Origin: Clitoria ternatea
Taxonomy: Eukaryota > Streptophyta > Magnoliopsida > Fabales > Fabaceae
Length of the DNA stretch: 64,000 nt
NCBI GenBank assembly: GCA_037962975.1
Contig: CM075672.1
Coordinates: 59,900,501-59,964,500 of the forward strand
Reading direction: 5' to 3'
A program made the translations under genes and the position numbers. A model generated the notes under the pieces. That model searched no databases. It worked only from the letters and a program-made list of their open reading frames with translations, and was not told the origin of the DNA. The stretch's first letter is position 1. Every line of letters starts with the position of its first letter. Below are positions 12,261-23,719 of the stretch, piece after piece.

Positions 12261-13101
12261 TTGTAACCCTCTCATCAGCATGCCATCTCATAAGTTTTAC
12301 ATCATCTGCATTGGCAAATAGACAATTTAGTCTTGGAACTATAGGTAGATACCACAACACCTTTGCAGGAGACCCTTTAGTGCATACCTCATCAGAATCC
12401 ACCTCTTTCTTCTTATACCGTGACACCCCACACCTAGGACATCGATGTAGCATTTCTAACTCACCCCGGAATAATACACAATCATTTGGGCATGCATGTA
12501 TTTTATCATACTCCAAACCCATAGGACACAACACCTTTTTGGCCTCATAGTTACGATTCGGCAAGGTGTTTCCACATGGGAGCATTTCTTTCAACAACTT
12601 CAATAAGTCAGTGAAACTTTTATCCGTCCACCCATTTATGGCCTTCAAATTAAACAATCGCAAAACTGCTGATAACCTCGTGAAATTGACGTAGTTTGGA
12701 TACAACGGCTGCTCAGAGTCCTCACACAGAGTCGTATATACATGAGCTTTCTTAAAACCTTCTACCCCCACATCACGGATCATATCCTCGAGTCGGTCAT
12801 CCATGTCGACATCGGTGTCATGCATCGAGCTTCGATTTTCAGTTTGAGAGTTGTTACTTGGCACCACCACATCTTCACCATGCCATATCCAACGCGTATA
12901 ACTACGCAGAAAACCGTCACACAGTAGATGCTCTCGCACCTCTTCCAAGTCTACCCGACGCAGGTTCAAGCATCTCACACAAGGGCAAAAATACTTTCCA
13001 TTCACCTCCACTGCATTCCTCGCTACGAATTCTATAAATGATTCAACTCCCCCCTCGTACTCTAGACTTAGGCGTGATGTAGTTATCCAACTCCGATCCA
13101 T
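12220..13101 (-). pseudogene. TNP2-like CACTA transposase, C-terminally truncated
   Basis: An open frame of 293 residues from ATG at 13101. Residues 1-70 match the plant transposase-associated domain (PF13963-like): SRLSLEYEGGVESFIEF, then CPCVRCLN and the HGE-containing end. Residues about 130-250 match the start of the Transposase_21 (TNP2) family, with KAINGWTDKSFTDLLKLLK and Cys-rich CPNDCVLFRG and HRCPRCG motifs. Full TNP2 proteins are several hundred residues longer. This one stops inside the subterminal repeat just after the KLMRWHADER segment, before the catalytic region. The N-terminal part has no internal stop, so the deletion may be fairly recent. Confidence 0.9.
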
Positions 13102-14269
13102 GCCAACTGTTTACAAGGTGCTATGATCAACCTCACTTTTTCTTCAAAGGTGGTGGTCCTATACCCATTCAGGATGACAATTGTTTTTATACGTCATTCA
13201 TATATACAAGTTATGAGTTATTCTAAAATTTGATGAAATTTCGGCAACATTTCGCATTGGTCTCTAAGTACACAAAATGAGAGTGGTCAAATCAAATTCA
13301 ACCACAACCAAATATGCACCCAGAGAACAACACAAAATGCAAGTTACCGAAAGTTTATCAAATTTTAAAATAACTCCTAACTTGTACATACTAACAATGA
13401 CGTATAAAAAATAATTGTTCATCCCAAACTGTCCAAACGGACAATTCAAGATTCAACACAAACGATGACATTAATTAATTTAAATACCATTTGTGTCAAA
13501 TATCAAATGGGAAACTACGGTTCACTCATGCACAGTAACTTTCATACTATGAGCCTATGAGTTTGCAAGATTAATAACCATCCACATACAACAACAATAG
13601 AAATAACATTATATAAGAGCAACCAACAACAGCAGAAATAAAATGGATAATAATTTAGTTAACTTTTTACCTAAATTAGTATGATGTTTCTAATTTGTGT
13701 TATTTTGAAGTACAAGTATGGTGTTGGAGTATGTATTATTGATTATGGATTATGATGTTGGTTTATAAGACTTTTAAAGAAACACTCGATGAAACTCACT
13801 TGTTCACTTAAGTGCATTTGGGCTTTAAAGAAAACGATTTAGTACATTTGATACTAATTTCATTTGATCCTAATGCAAGTGAGTGTATTTAACGTTCAAC
13901 CTACTCAATATTCTGTACTTATCTCTCTTAGGCATAATATCCTATCATGAATAGATTTTCAGAACAAAGATTCCATCGTGGTATGTCACCATTGGAGCTA
14001 CATCTTCCCAGAAGATTCATGCCCTTTAATTAATTCATCTTTCATCCTTATACACTTACACACCATTCTCCTTCCAATATTGTTTTTTATTATTCCAACC
14101 AAAGGAGTGAACACTTACTACTTAATGTCAACTAATGCATAAATCACAATAAAATAAAAATTTCCTTCACAAGCTCTCTAGCATGTATAACTACTGATTA
14201 TATTGTTCAGTCCAAGCTTAGAATTTGTGAAATAAACATTCCATCTTATAAGGGATATGTCATTGGATA

Positions 14270-14385
14270 GTAAAATTTCTTTTAGAAACAAATTTATTCA
14301 CAACAACATTATTTCTTTTAGAAACAAATAGTTATTAACAACAATATTATCAACAACAACATTATTTCTTTTAGAAACAAATTTT
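14270..14385 (+). repeat. Short imperfect tandem repeat in the CACTA interior
   Basis: The block ATTTCTTTTAGAAACAAA occurs three times (about 14274, 14310 and 14366), twice preceded by CAACAACATT. It lies in the non-coding part upstream of the transposase. Confidence 0.7.
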
Positions 14386-15614
14386 CAGCCGCTTATTACA
14401 AATGGTTAACAACACAGAGGCAAAATTAACCAAACTTAATAACACACAGGCAATGTCAAATAATGACAGAGACAGAGACAGACACAAGCTTAACCAAACT
14501 TAATAATAACACAGAGACAGAGACAAGCTTCGTTCACCTTGAACAATGAAATAATACCCATACACACAGAGACAACACATTCATTCAGGTTTGATTATAC
14601 GCAAGTGAAAACACACACAATATATTCCACAAACAATGATAGACCATAACAGTGAAGTAGCCCAGCAGTGAACGAAGAAGAAAGGTAATGAGGCACTTAC
14701 AAGAAAATGGTGTGAAGATGACAACAGCACGAAAGGAAGAAGAAAGAAGCAATTGAACACAACCGTGAATATATATTGACGTGTACAATAACGGTTATGA
14801 TGTTAACTGTGGATATATAGTTTTCTTTGATTATAAAGTTCACCTTATAATTTCAAAAATGTCACCGGGCATGTTTTTATCACCGATCCACTACAACCCG
14901 TGAATATATCCCGTTGTTATATCCAATTTTTGCACTAGTGTCCCAACATCAAAACCCAAAAACCCATAGTTTATACTCTTGAAAAATAGCAAGAGCTTAC
15001 CTCAAGAGAAGGAATGAGAGAGTTTTCCAAGAGAGGGAAAACCACACGAAAATAAGGAGAAAAGAGGGTGAGACTCCAAGCTCCAAGCTCTTCCAAGCTC
15101 CTTCAAGAATGAAAATGGAAGAGGAAAGATGGCACACCACTTTGCTTAGGGTTTTAGGAGAGAAAAAGAAGAGAGAATGAAGGAGAAGAATAAAGAAGAA
15201 GAAGGAATAAAGTGTTTGCTCAAATGAGACCAAGGAGCCCACAGGAATAAGGGGAAAATGGGTCATTTGGCTTTATTTTTAATCCCCTCATTAAAGATTC
15301 ATCGTTTTATGACAAACATGATCTTAGTTTGGGCTCAATACCTTATCCAAAAATTATTCTGAACACATATTCGGATTCCCAATAATATGCTTAACAGCCC
15401 TGACCAATATCATCCCAATCGGAGTTACTTGGTCTGACACCCATACTTCAACCGGGCTCATTTTCAGCTTATCCAGTTCTAATAAATTATAAACAGTTCC
15501 TAAAAATCTTAATTTATTTATTCCTAATATTTTGGAACATTAAATAACCCAAATATAATTATTTAGTATTTATCTCCCTAATTAATCCTTTATTTTAAAA
15601 TTTAGGGTGTTACA

Positions 15615-15627
15615 ATCCACCCCACCT
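15615..15627 (-). other. Element C polypurine tract
   Basis: On the minus strand AGGTGGGGTGGAT directly precedes the 3' LTR start (TGTAACACCC at 15614), the usual position for plus-strand priming. Confidence 0.8.
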
Positions 15628-15895
15628 AAAAAGAAATTTCGTCCCTGAAATTCAACATACCGGATTCGAACACATCAGGGTACCGTGCTCTTACATCGTC
15701 TTCACATTCCCATGTGAACGTCTCACTGTTTCCACGCTTCCACGCAACTTTCACCAAGGGTTCCAATTTGTTCTGTAGCTTCTTCATAGAGCGTTCAATA
15801 ATATGAACGAAAACAGGAGGAATAGACAAATCGTCTCGTACATCAACATCGTCCATAGGAATTATATGTAGAGGGTGATGGATATATTTACTCAA
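15626..15895 (-). pseudogene. Element C chromodomain (C-terminus of pol)
   Basis: Minus-strand frame ending the polyprotein. The segment VFVHIIERSMKKLQNK, then PLVKVAWKRG, TFTWECEDDVRARYPDVF, matches the C-terminal chromodomain of Tekay/Del integrases, which in the family directs integration to heterochromatin. The aromatic-cage region is typical of plant group II chromodomains, which lack some canonical aromatics. It is joined to integrase through the GPYEVLERIGDVAYRI (GPY/F) motif at about 15990-15940, interrupted by one TAG at 15896-15898. Confidence 0.85.
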
Positions 15896-16081
15896 CTATG
15901 ACACATGGAACACATTATGTAGATTAGCGAGATGTGGAGGAAGTGAAATTCGATATGCCACATCGCCAATCCGCTCCAAAACCTCATAAGGTCCAATGAA
16001 ACTAGGACTTAACTTTCCACTTTTCAACGCTCTTCCAATGCCCTTATCTCTTAATACTCTTAAAAATACGTGATCACCAAC

Positions 16082-17150
16082 TTAAAACTCAAGTGGCTTT
16101 TGCCTTTTATCATAATAACTCTTCTGACGATCTTGGGCAATTTTCATCTTTTCTTGTATCATCTTGATTTGTTCATTTGTCTCCGCAATCAACTCCGGCC
16201 CCAAAGCCAAACTCTTTTCAGTTTCAAGCCAACTCAACGGAGTTCTACATTTCCAACCATACAATGCTTCATATGGAGCCATACCAATAGAACTGTGGTA
16301 ACTATTATTGTATGTAAATTCAATTAGTGGTAGGAATCTTTCCCAATAATCACCATGCTTAAACACACAAGCCCGTAACAAATCTTCAAGGCTTTGAATT
16401 GTCCGCTCGGATTGTCCATCCGTTTGTGGATGATACGCTGAACTAAGCTTCAACCTAGAACCCATTACCTCGTGTAAGCTTCCCCAAAATCGGGAAGTGA
16501 ATCGTGGGTCGTGATCTGACACAATGCTCAAAGGTATACCATGTAGTCTAATGATCTCTTTTATGTACAACTAGGCTAATTTCTCCAATGAACTCTTCAT
16601 ATTCATGGGCAAGAAGTGAGCACACTTCATCAACCGATCTACAATCACCCATATAGCATCATTTTTAGTACGTGTTCTGGGTAATCCAGAAACAAAGTGC
16701 ATAGTAATGTCATCCTACTTCCACACCAGAATATCAAGGGGTCTCAAGTAACCAGATGGTTTCTGATGTTCAACTTTCACCTTTTGACAAATAATACAAG
16801 AGGCTACACAACTAGCGACATCCCGCTTTATACCGGGCCACGAGAAATTCTTCTTCAGATCTTGATACATTTTTGTGGCACCAGGATGTATGCTCAACAC
16901 ACTCTTGTGAGCTTCTTCAAGAATTAATCTTCTTAGATCACCACCAGATGGAACATAAATTCGGCCTTTCACACACCAAATGCCATCATGGCCTTCCACT
17001 AGAAACAAGTTCTTCCCTTTTCTTGAGTTCTTCTTATCTCAATCAAATACTCATCCTTCGGTTGTTGCAACTTCACGGTCTCAAGGAATACATTTGCTAC
17101 CGTCAACACCTCAAGGGACATCTTTTTTGGGGTATATATTTCCACACCCT
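16082..17150 (-). pseudogene. Element C integrase
   Basis: Minus strand. The zinc-binding N-terminus (H near SILEEAHKSVLSIHPG, CIICQ) lies at about 16960-16770 and the catalytic core at 16720-16250. The second catalytic Asp (IVSDHDPRF) and the Glu (DGQSERTIQS) are present. The position of the first catalytic Asp carries His (TMHFVSGLP, about 16700), which should abolish strand transfer. Stops are at 16715-16717, 16571-16573 and 16082-16084, each one transition from a sense codon. The frame shifts by one relative to RT/RNase H between 17167 and 17008. Confidence 0.85.
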
Positions 17151-17166
17151 CGTTCAAATTCCAAAA

Positions 17167-17799
17167 TTACTCGATGAGCTCTATCTCTTTCACCATCATA
17201 GCGGAAACATGCAATGACTTCCGACTCAAGGCATCAGCAACCACATTTCCCTTTTCGTGATGATACCTCAATTCGAACTCATAATCTTTTAGAAACTCCA
17301 TCCATCTCCATTGGCGCATATTAAGCTCCTTCTGATCAAATAGGTATTTAAGACTCTTATGATCACTAAAGACCACAAACTTAGAGCCATACAAATAGTT
17401 CCGCCATAACTTCAAAGCAAACGCCACCGCCGCCAATTTAAGATCATGTGTAGGGTAGTTAACCTCATGCGGTAGCAACTGTCTCGATGCATAGGCTATG
17501 ACACGCTCTTTTTGCATCAACATGCAACCAAGACCAAGCTTAGAAGTGTGACAGTACACCACGAAATCATCCAATAAGTCCAGCAAAGCCAACACCGAAG
17601 CAGAAGTGAGTCTAACTTTCAACTCTTGGAAACTCCTTTCACAATCAAGACTCCATACAAATGGTTGATTCTTACGGGTTAGCTTCGTCAAAGGCAAAGC
17701 CAATTGGGAAAATCCTTCAATAAATCTTTGGTAATAACTGGCAAGACCAAGAAAACTTCTCACATCGGTCACAGACGTCGGTCTTTCCCAAGCCAGCAC
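17167..17799 (-). pseudogene. Element C RNase H and RT thumb
   Basis: Contiguous with RT in the same frame. RSFLGLASYYQRFI is the conserved RT-RNaseH connection; TSKLGLGCML, VIAYASRQL and VFSDHKSLKYL are RNase H core motifs, with the C-terminal VVADALSRK tail of gypsy elements. The Asp expected in the first RNase H motif (normally before the A/S-x-G) is His here (YCHTSKLG). Ends with TAA at 17167-17169. Confidence 0.85.
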
Positions 17800-17859
17800 G
17801 GCTCCAATCTTAGACGGATCGATAGTAACACCATCCTTGGAGATAACATGTCCAAGAAA

Positions 17860-18549
17860 TTAGACCTCGGATAACCAAAATTCATACTTAGAAAGCTTCG
17901 CACACAACTCATTCTCGTGAAGGACATTCAATACAAGACGAATATGCTCTTCATGTTCCTCGTGGCTCTTAGAATAGACAAGAATGTCATCGATAAACAC
18001 CACCACGAACCGGTCAAGATACTCATGAAAGATGCGATTCATGTAATCCATGAATATTGCAGGAGAATTTGTCACTCTGAATGGCATCACTACATACTCA
18101 TAGTGCCCATATCGAGTTCGGAAGGCAGTTTTAGGAATATCTTCGGTCTTCACCCGAATTTGGTGATATCCGGAACGCAAGTCAATTTTTGAGAATACAA
18201 CGACATCCTTCAATTGATCCAAAAGATCGTCAATGCGAGGTAGGGGATATCGGTTCTTAATGGTCAACTTGTTAAGTTGTCGATAGTCCATACATAACCT
18301 TATACTTCCATCCTTCTTTTTCACTAATAAAACAGGCGCACCCCAAGGAGACACACTTGTGCGAATAAACTCTCGTTCCAATAACTCTTTATCTTGTCTC
18401 TTCAACTCAGTTAATTCCATAGGAGACATCCGATATGGCGCTTGGGAAACAGGTTCCGCCCCCGGAACCAGATCGATAGAAAACTCCACCTCGCGTGGAG
18501 GAGGTAAACTAGGTACCTTATCAGGAAATACATCCAGAAATTCGGACAC
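17860..18549 (-). pseudogene. Element C reverse transcriptase
   Basis: 229-residue open stretch with FIRTSVSPWGAPVLLVKKK, DYRQLNKLTIKNRYPLPRID, SKIDLRSGYHQIR and the catalytic VVFIDDILVYS box intact. The normally invariant glycine of MPFGVTNAP is Arg (MPFRVTN). The TAA at 17860-17862 separates it from the following FLGHVIS segment. The family is Ty3/gypsy chromovirus (Tekay-like). Confidence 0.9.
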
Positions 18550-18599
18550 AATAGGAATATTTAAGGGATCAGGACCATTTGTGCCATCGGCAAGAGTTA

Positions 18600-19050
18600 A
18601 TAGTATGCAAAGTTGAGTTATACCTTACACATCGAATTTCCCTATATCTGACGAAGGGAAAATGACAGTCCATTGTTGACAGTCAACCAAGACTTTATTA
18701 GCGGAGAGCCAATCCATACCAAGAATGATCTCCAAGCCCTTTATAGGTAGGCAAATGAAAGAAGTAACAAACTTTCTCCCTTCTAGGAGCATATCAACGT
18801 TATCACATTGGTTAACTGATCTGAGACAAGTACCAGTTGGGGTAGTAACCACAAGGGCATTTTTCATTAGGAACACCAGCAATCTCAATCGCTGCACACC
18901 ATCCTCAGATATAAAAGAATGGGTCGCACCTAAATCATAAATAACATGCACAGAATTTCTGAGTATCTCACACTTACTTTCAACTAGGTTATCGACTTGA
19001 GTTGCTTCTTCACCGGTCACAGCGAACACTCTTCCAGCAGTTTGTTGATT
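18600..19050 (-). pseudogene. Element C aspartic protease
   Basis: In frame with gag upstream and RT downstream. The active-site region reads YDLGATHSFI at about 18950-18920; the catalytic triplet D-S-G is D-L-G, a Ser codon changed by one C-to-T step. The hydrophobic C-terminal motif LGMDWLSAN follows (about 18715). Retropepsin-like protease releases Gag and Pol products. TAA at 18625-18627 breaks the link to RT. Confidence 0.8.
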
Positions 19051-20160
19051 AGCACCATGATTATGACTATTCCGGCCACCATTACTATTAACTTGGTCAT
19101 TCCCATTACCACGAACGTTGCCACCATTTCCATTGCCATTATGACTTCCATTGCGGTCACCATTACCTGTTGCACGACCACAACCTCTAAAAGCACCATA
19201 GCCACCCCGGTTTCCTTCATTGCGAGCCACCACGTCCGTGGCATTTAAAGGGCAATTAGGATGAATGTGCCCTGATTGGTTGCATCTATAGCACACCACA
19301 ACTTCTTCACTACCACAATCACAGGCTAAATGGTTTTCACCATACCGGAAACATCGAAGTCCTTGGCCACCACCTCAGCTACCATTTGCACCATGTCTTC
19401 CACGACCTCGTCCACCTCTAAAAGAAGAGGAACCACGCACAAATTGTCTATTACTCTTAAAGTTGCCTTTCTTCTAGAAGTTAAGGGATTGACCCTTCAG
19501 TCTTTGATCATGCCCAGCATAATTCTTGGGCACCATATCATTCTTTTCAAAGATCCTACATTTGTTCACAAGAGTAGGAAAGCTCCTAATCTCTTAGTGA
19601 CATATCGCCTTCTTAATCTCTTGGCGCAATCCTTTCTCAAACTTAACACATTTTGAAGCTTTAGTACCTTTCTGTTGAAATGGAGGGTAAAATACACATA
19701 ACTCTTCAAACTTCGAGGCATATTCCTCCATCGACATGTTTCCTTGTTGGAGCTTCATAAATTCAAGCTCTTTCTTGTTCTTGTAGCTCTCAGGAAAATA
19801 CTTCCTAAGGAACTCCACCTTAAAGTTCTCCCAATCCAAAGGAGTGTGAGCAGTAATCATACGCCCACGAGTGAGAATCCACCAAGATTTAGCTTCATCT
19901 CAGACCATAAACACCGCGTATTCGACTTTCTGAGCTTCCGTACACTTCATACTTGCGAATATCCGTTCTAAATCACGGATCCAAACATAAGTGTCTTCCA
20001 CTTTATAACCTCCATGAAATTTGGAAGGCTTCCGCTTGAGAAATTTGTCAAGACCATGATTTGGCTGACCAACGGGTTGTTGTTGCCGTTCTAGGATATT
20101 GGCAAACCAATTGAAAGCTTCATGCATGGCGGCTGTGTCAATATTACGCGTATTTGCCAT
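19051..20160 (-). pseudogene. Element C gag with zinc knuckle
   Basis: Starts at ATG 20160 (MANTRNIDT). It contains the retrotransposon gag domain (WIRDLERIFASMKC, then FLRKYFPESYKNKKELEFMK and MSMEEYASKFEELC) and ends with a Gly/Asn-rich nucleocapsid. One CCHC knuckle is intact (CYRCNQSGHIHPNC, about 19294-19253); a second just upstream has Tyr in place of its second Cys (CFRYGENHLACDC). In-frame stops include TGA 19900-19902 and TAA 19594-19596. Confidence 0.88.
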
Positions 20161-20450
20161 AAATCAGTATATACACATAACATAAACATAATCAGAAACG
20201 TTGTGTTTCTTTCCTCAATACATACCAGTCATTATCGACCATCGTTAATACAAATATCATCATAATATATTCATAATTTAAAGGTAAATATGGAAAAAGA
20301 AATGTCTGGTCGAGCTTAATATCAACCACAAAATAAAGTAGTGAGCAATTCAAGCTCTAATAATGCTTAACTATAACTATAACATGTCAATACTAAGTGA
20401 CAATCACTCTTTAACAACGTTTAACTCATATAATTCATCAATGAGCAATT

Positions 20451-20465
20451 AATTCTCTGATACCA
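20451..20465 (-). other. Element C primer-binding site (initiator Met tRNA)
   Basis: The minus strand reads TGGTATCAGAGAATT four bases after the 5' LTR end at 20470. The first 11 bases match the canonical plant initiator-Met primer site. Confidence 0.88.
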
Positions 20466-21970
20466 CTACTGTAACACCCTGACCCGAAGATAGAGGTAAA
20501 TTTTTCACGATTTAAAAATAATTGTAAGTAGAAGAAACTCTTTACATATATATATATATATATATGTATGTATATATAATACCAAGTAATTACCATGAAT
20601 CAGTGAATAACTGATCCCATATATGAAGATATGAGAAAGGTATCAGAGTGTACCTTAGACGATCGAACTTGAGGCCGTCACAAGGGAAAAGCGGAAGATG
20701 AAATTAAATTCAAGAGTGATTAAAATATCTACCAAAAAGAGGATGAAAGATGCCTCATCGATTTGTTAAACAATGGAAATATATTTTCATAATAATAATG
20801 TCATTCATACATTATCCAGGTCATTAATGAAAATTAGCCATACACGTCTAGTCTAATTTTCCTACATGACTTCCAAAATCAACCGTTATCAAATTAATTT
20901 CAAAATAAGCATGTACGCACTATGTCCTATACAAAAATGAGTATATATGTCGGCCAAGGCTCACCCACATTCCTTCCACATTTACCTTCATCAATCCTCG
21001 ACCTCCAAAAGTGTAGGATTTTACATCACACCTACATCAAACTTAAAAATGGCAACAAAGAGCTGAGTAACATAATCCAAATGTACCAAAGTCATACATC
21101 ATGATGATATTTATACATGTGTGCACTACATTCATTTTTTAAAAAAACATCACAAGTTTCACACACATGATACAACAATCTATCTCAGCACATTACATGT
21201 CCAAATAAGTATATTTATAAGGCAATATAATATATAATATATCCTTAATATTTTCAATAATCATCACACTCTTAATGTTAGTACCTCGGCTTACTTCCGC
21301 TCTATTTAACAATCATCCATCGCCACCATGGTCTATCAACTAGGCATATCTTCGGCTATATGAAAATGCTCTTATAGCTAATGCATATGCACAATGGAAT
21401 CATTATCAAGTGCGGACTGACTATGGGAAAACAACAACATATCAAATATAGGACAAGCATAGGTGTGCTACTATGCCCCTACTCCAATAGTAAAATATGT
21501 ACACTTATATCCAATTTCATGCATGCTTACAACATCATATTTTATTAGGTACCAAATCGCTCTCGCCCATCTGTAGCACTAGTCACCGTGTGACTACGGA
21601 TCATCATTATGGCGTACTTGCCAAAGTGCTACGGGCCTCCCTTGAACACACATCAAGGGAGCCGTGCCACGTCAGACACCGAGCTTAACTGCTCATCACA
21701 AAGTCGCCCTCCAATAAGGCCTGCCACATAGGGTGTCTCGTCACCAAACTAAGGGCAGCTTCGTAATTCCCTGAATCACTAGGGAGCAATAATAGTATAC
21801 CTGTGCACTGGGCCGCCCTCCCACTGGGCCTGCCTATTAGAACCCCTAACATTCCATATAACAGCGAATGATATGCCATGGATGCAAATGCTAATCAATG
21901 CATTCTCAGACTATGCATCCTAAATGCCACTCAATCAATCATCCATTCACGACCACCACTTAGTGGATTT

Positions 21971-23719
21971 TGTATTTGTATGTTGAAACAGGTTTTGATG
22001 AATGACAAACAATTAAAGGATCAAGAAATTTAATTGATAAATACAAAGGATGTTGTAACAAGTAATTAATCAAAAATCATGAAGATCAAGTTGATTCTAT
22101 TCAAGAAATTAAGAATGGATGTTCCAGATCAAAAAGTATGCAGAAGATCATCAAAAATGGACTAACATGTATCAAAACGCATAAAAGCATCAATATTAAA
22201 AAGAATGAGCCAGGATCAGGCCCAGGAATTGATTCACCTCATTGGGAATCGATTACCACATTGAAAAGCATCAAGGAATCGATTCAAACATTAAAGGAAT
22301 CGATTCATCATGGTTTTAAAAGCTAGGAATCGATTCAAATATTAAAGGAATCGATTCATTATTGTTCTGAATGCCAGGAATCGATTTAACATCACAAGGA
22401 ATCGATTCAGATTACTTTTGGAAGCCAGGAATCGATTCCCCCTTGCTAGGTATCGATTCATTCGATGTTTTTAGTGCAAAAATGAACTGGAAGAATCGAT
22501 TCATAGCTGGAATCATACGCTGAATCATGGAAAATATCAGTACGCATTTTCAGAAACTCAACTCTGCTGATTCCTCTCTTGAAGACTCAAATTGAACAGC
22601 GATTCCATTAATTGAGGCAGAAAATTACAATTATCAAGTCAGGAAACATGGATTGCTGGCGGATTAAGTCTTCCAATGCATAAATTAAGGAACCGGTGGA
22701 AATAAATTTTTGGCAGCAAGTCCCTTGAAGCGCCTATAAAAGGAGAAGAAGTGAAGAGACAAAAACACACCTTACAGCAATGAAAAATTACCTTGCTTTC
22801 CTTCCTTCTCTCTTTGCTCAAGATATTTGCTCTCTGTTACTTGTCTTTGCAGAATTAAGTTTTGAGAGTTATATTGTCAGAAAAATATTTTTGAGTGCTA
22901 AAATTGCATATTTTTTTAAAGAGAAGAAAAATATTTTTCAAGTGATTAAAATTTATATATCCACTCTATTGAGAGAGTCACACTTGTAAAATCACATTCA
23001 CAAATTCTGAGAGACTTTTGGGTTGGGTTTCAACCTTGTAATTGAGAGATTGTGAGATTCGGTGGGTTGCCCTTTTTCTTGTGAGGATTAAGTTCTTGAG
23101 TGTGGGACACTAAGAAGTTGTAATTGCTTAAAGCGTGTATCTCAAATTCTAAATAGTGGAAATCCTCTAAGTGGGTTACTTGGAGGCGAGACGTACACCG
23201 ATGTGGTGGAACTCGTATATATTGGTTTGCAAATTTTCTCTTCCCTAATCTCTTTAAATTTATGCACTTAAATTGCTTACTTAATTTGTTATGTTTGATA
23301 ACTATATTATTTAAACTTCTTTATTATTCAAATTAATTTGCTAGATTAAATTAAGTGCATATTTTCTTTACTTGACATAAAATTGTTTATTACTTAGATT
23401 AAATTGTTAAAACTTTTATTCTTGAATTAATTAAGTTTAAATTAGTCATTATCTTCCTAAGTTCTTTAAATAGTGTGGTGATTAATATTATTATTAATTA
23501 GTCTCTTGAATATTTCTTTAACTCTTCAAATATATTTATTTGCCATATACTTAGTATTTGTTATTTTGTCTTGTGAATAATTTGTTACTTCTCAAGATTA
23601 AGTTTATCATCTTCACTAAGTATATTTGTTAAAGAATCAATTTTAAAAGCATTTCAAAGAAAATTTTTAATACTCAATTCACCCCACCCTCTTGAGTAAT
23701 TGAGGCTACTTGGTTAACA
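21971..23719 (+). mobile_element. Solo LTR of a SIRE-type copia element
   Basis: TGTATTTGTATGTTG...GGTTAACA, flanked by GATTT (21966-21970 and 23720-23724). The start, the end block (CTCAATTCACCCC...TTGAGTAATTGAGGC) and overall plan match the copia LTR at 54773-56143. It contains no internal region, so it arose by LTR-LTR recombination. A TATA box (CTATAAAAGG, about 22734) follows the palindrome array; the CTCTATTGAGAGAGTCAC block is shared with the other copia LTRs. Confidence 0.92.
22226..22505. repeat. GAATCGATTC palindrome pairs, 51-bp period, in copia U3
   Basis: Starts at 22226/22246, 22276/22297, 22327/22348, 22378/22399 and 22429/22450, plus a single at 22494. Members are 20-21 bp apart and pairs step by 50, 51, 51, 51 bp. 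The first copy carries a CG-to-TG change. The array ends about 230 bases before the TATA box. Confidence 0.9.

Larger units (their letters stand above)
11671..14940 (-). mobile_element. CACTA (En/Spm) DNA transposon, internally deleted
   Basis: The left end reads CACTAGTGGAAAAAATGGAT and the right end, reverse complemented, CACTAGTGCAAAAATTGGAT: terminal inverted repeats of about 24 bp with the diagnostic CACTA start. A 3-bp duplication TCC flanks it (11668-11670 and 14941-14943), and the other LTR of element C shows the unoccupied site at 24651-24653. It has subterminal motif clusters and a transposase gene cut short before its catalytic region, so it must depend on another copy. Positions 13102-14760 show no coding similarity beyond short open frames. 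Confidence 0.92.
9249..15614 (-). repeat. Element C 3' LTR, with CACTA insertion
   Basis: Begins on the minus strand at 15614 and ends at 9249. Removing the 3270-bp CACTA element and its 3-bp duplication leaves about 3093 bp, against about 3104 bp for the 5' LTR. It holds an AT dinucleotide run near 9325-9350 and two copies of a GCCGCCCTCCCA block (about 10471 and 10581) shared with the other LTR. The unoccupied GATTT target of the solo LTR in the other copy is at 10737-10741. Non-coding. Confidence 0.9.

Noticed and set aside
14997..15266. Conserved minus-strand frame (MTHFPLIPVG...), also present at 24707-24979.
   Set aside because: Both copies lie in the two LTRs of element C, so their conservation reflects LTR duplication. 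No known domain.
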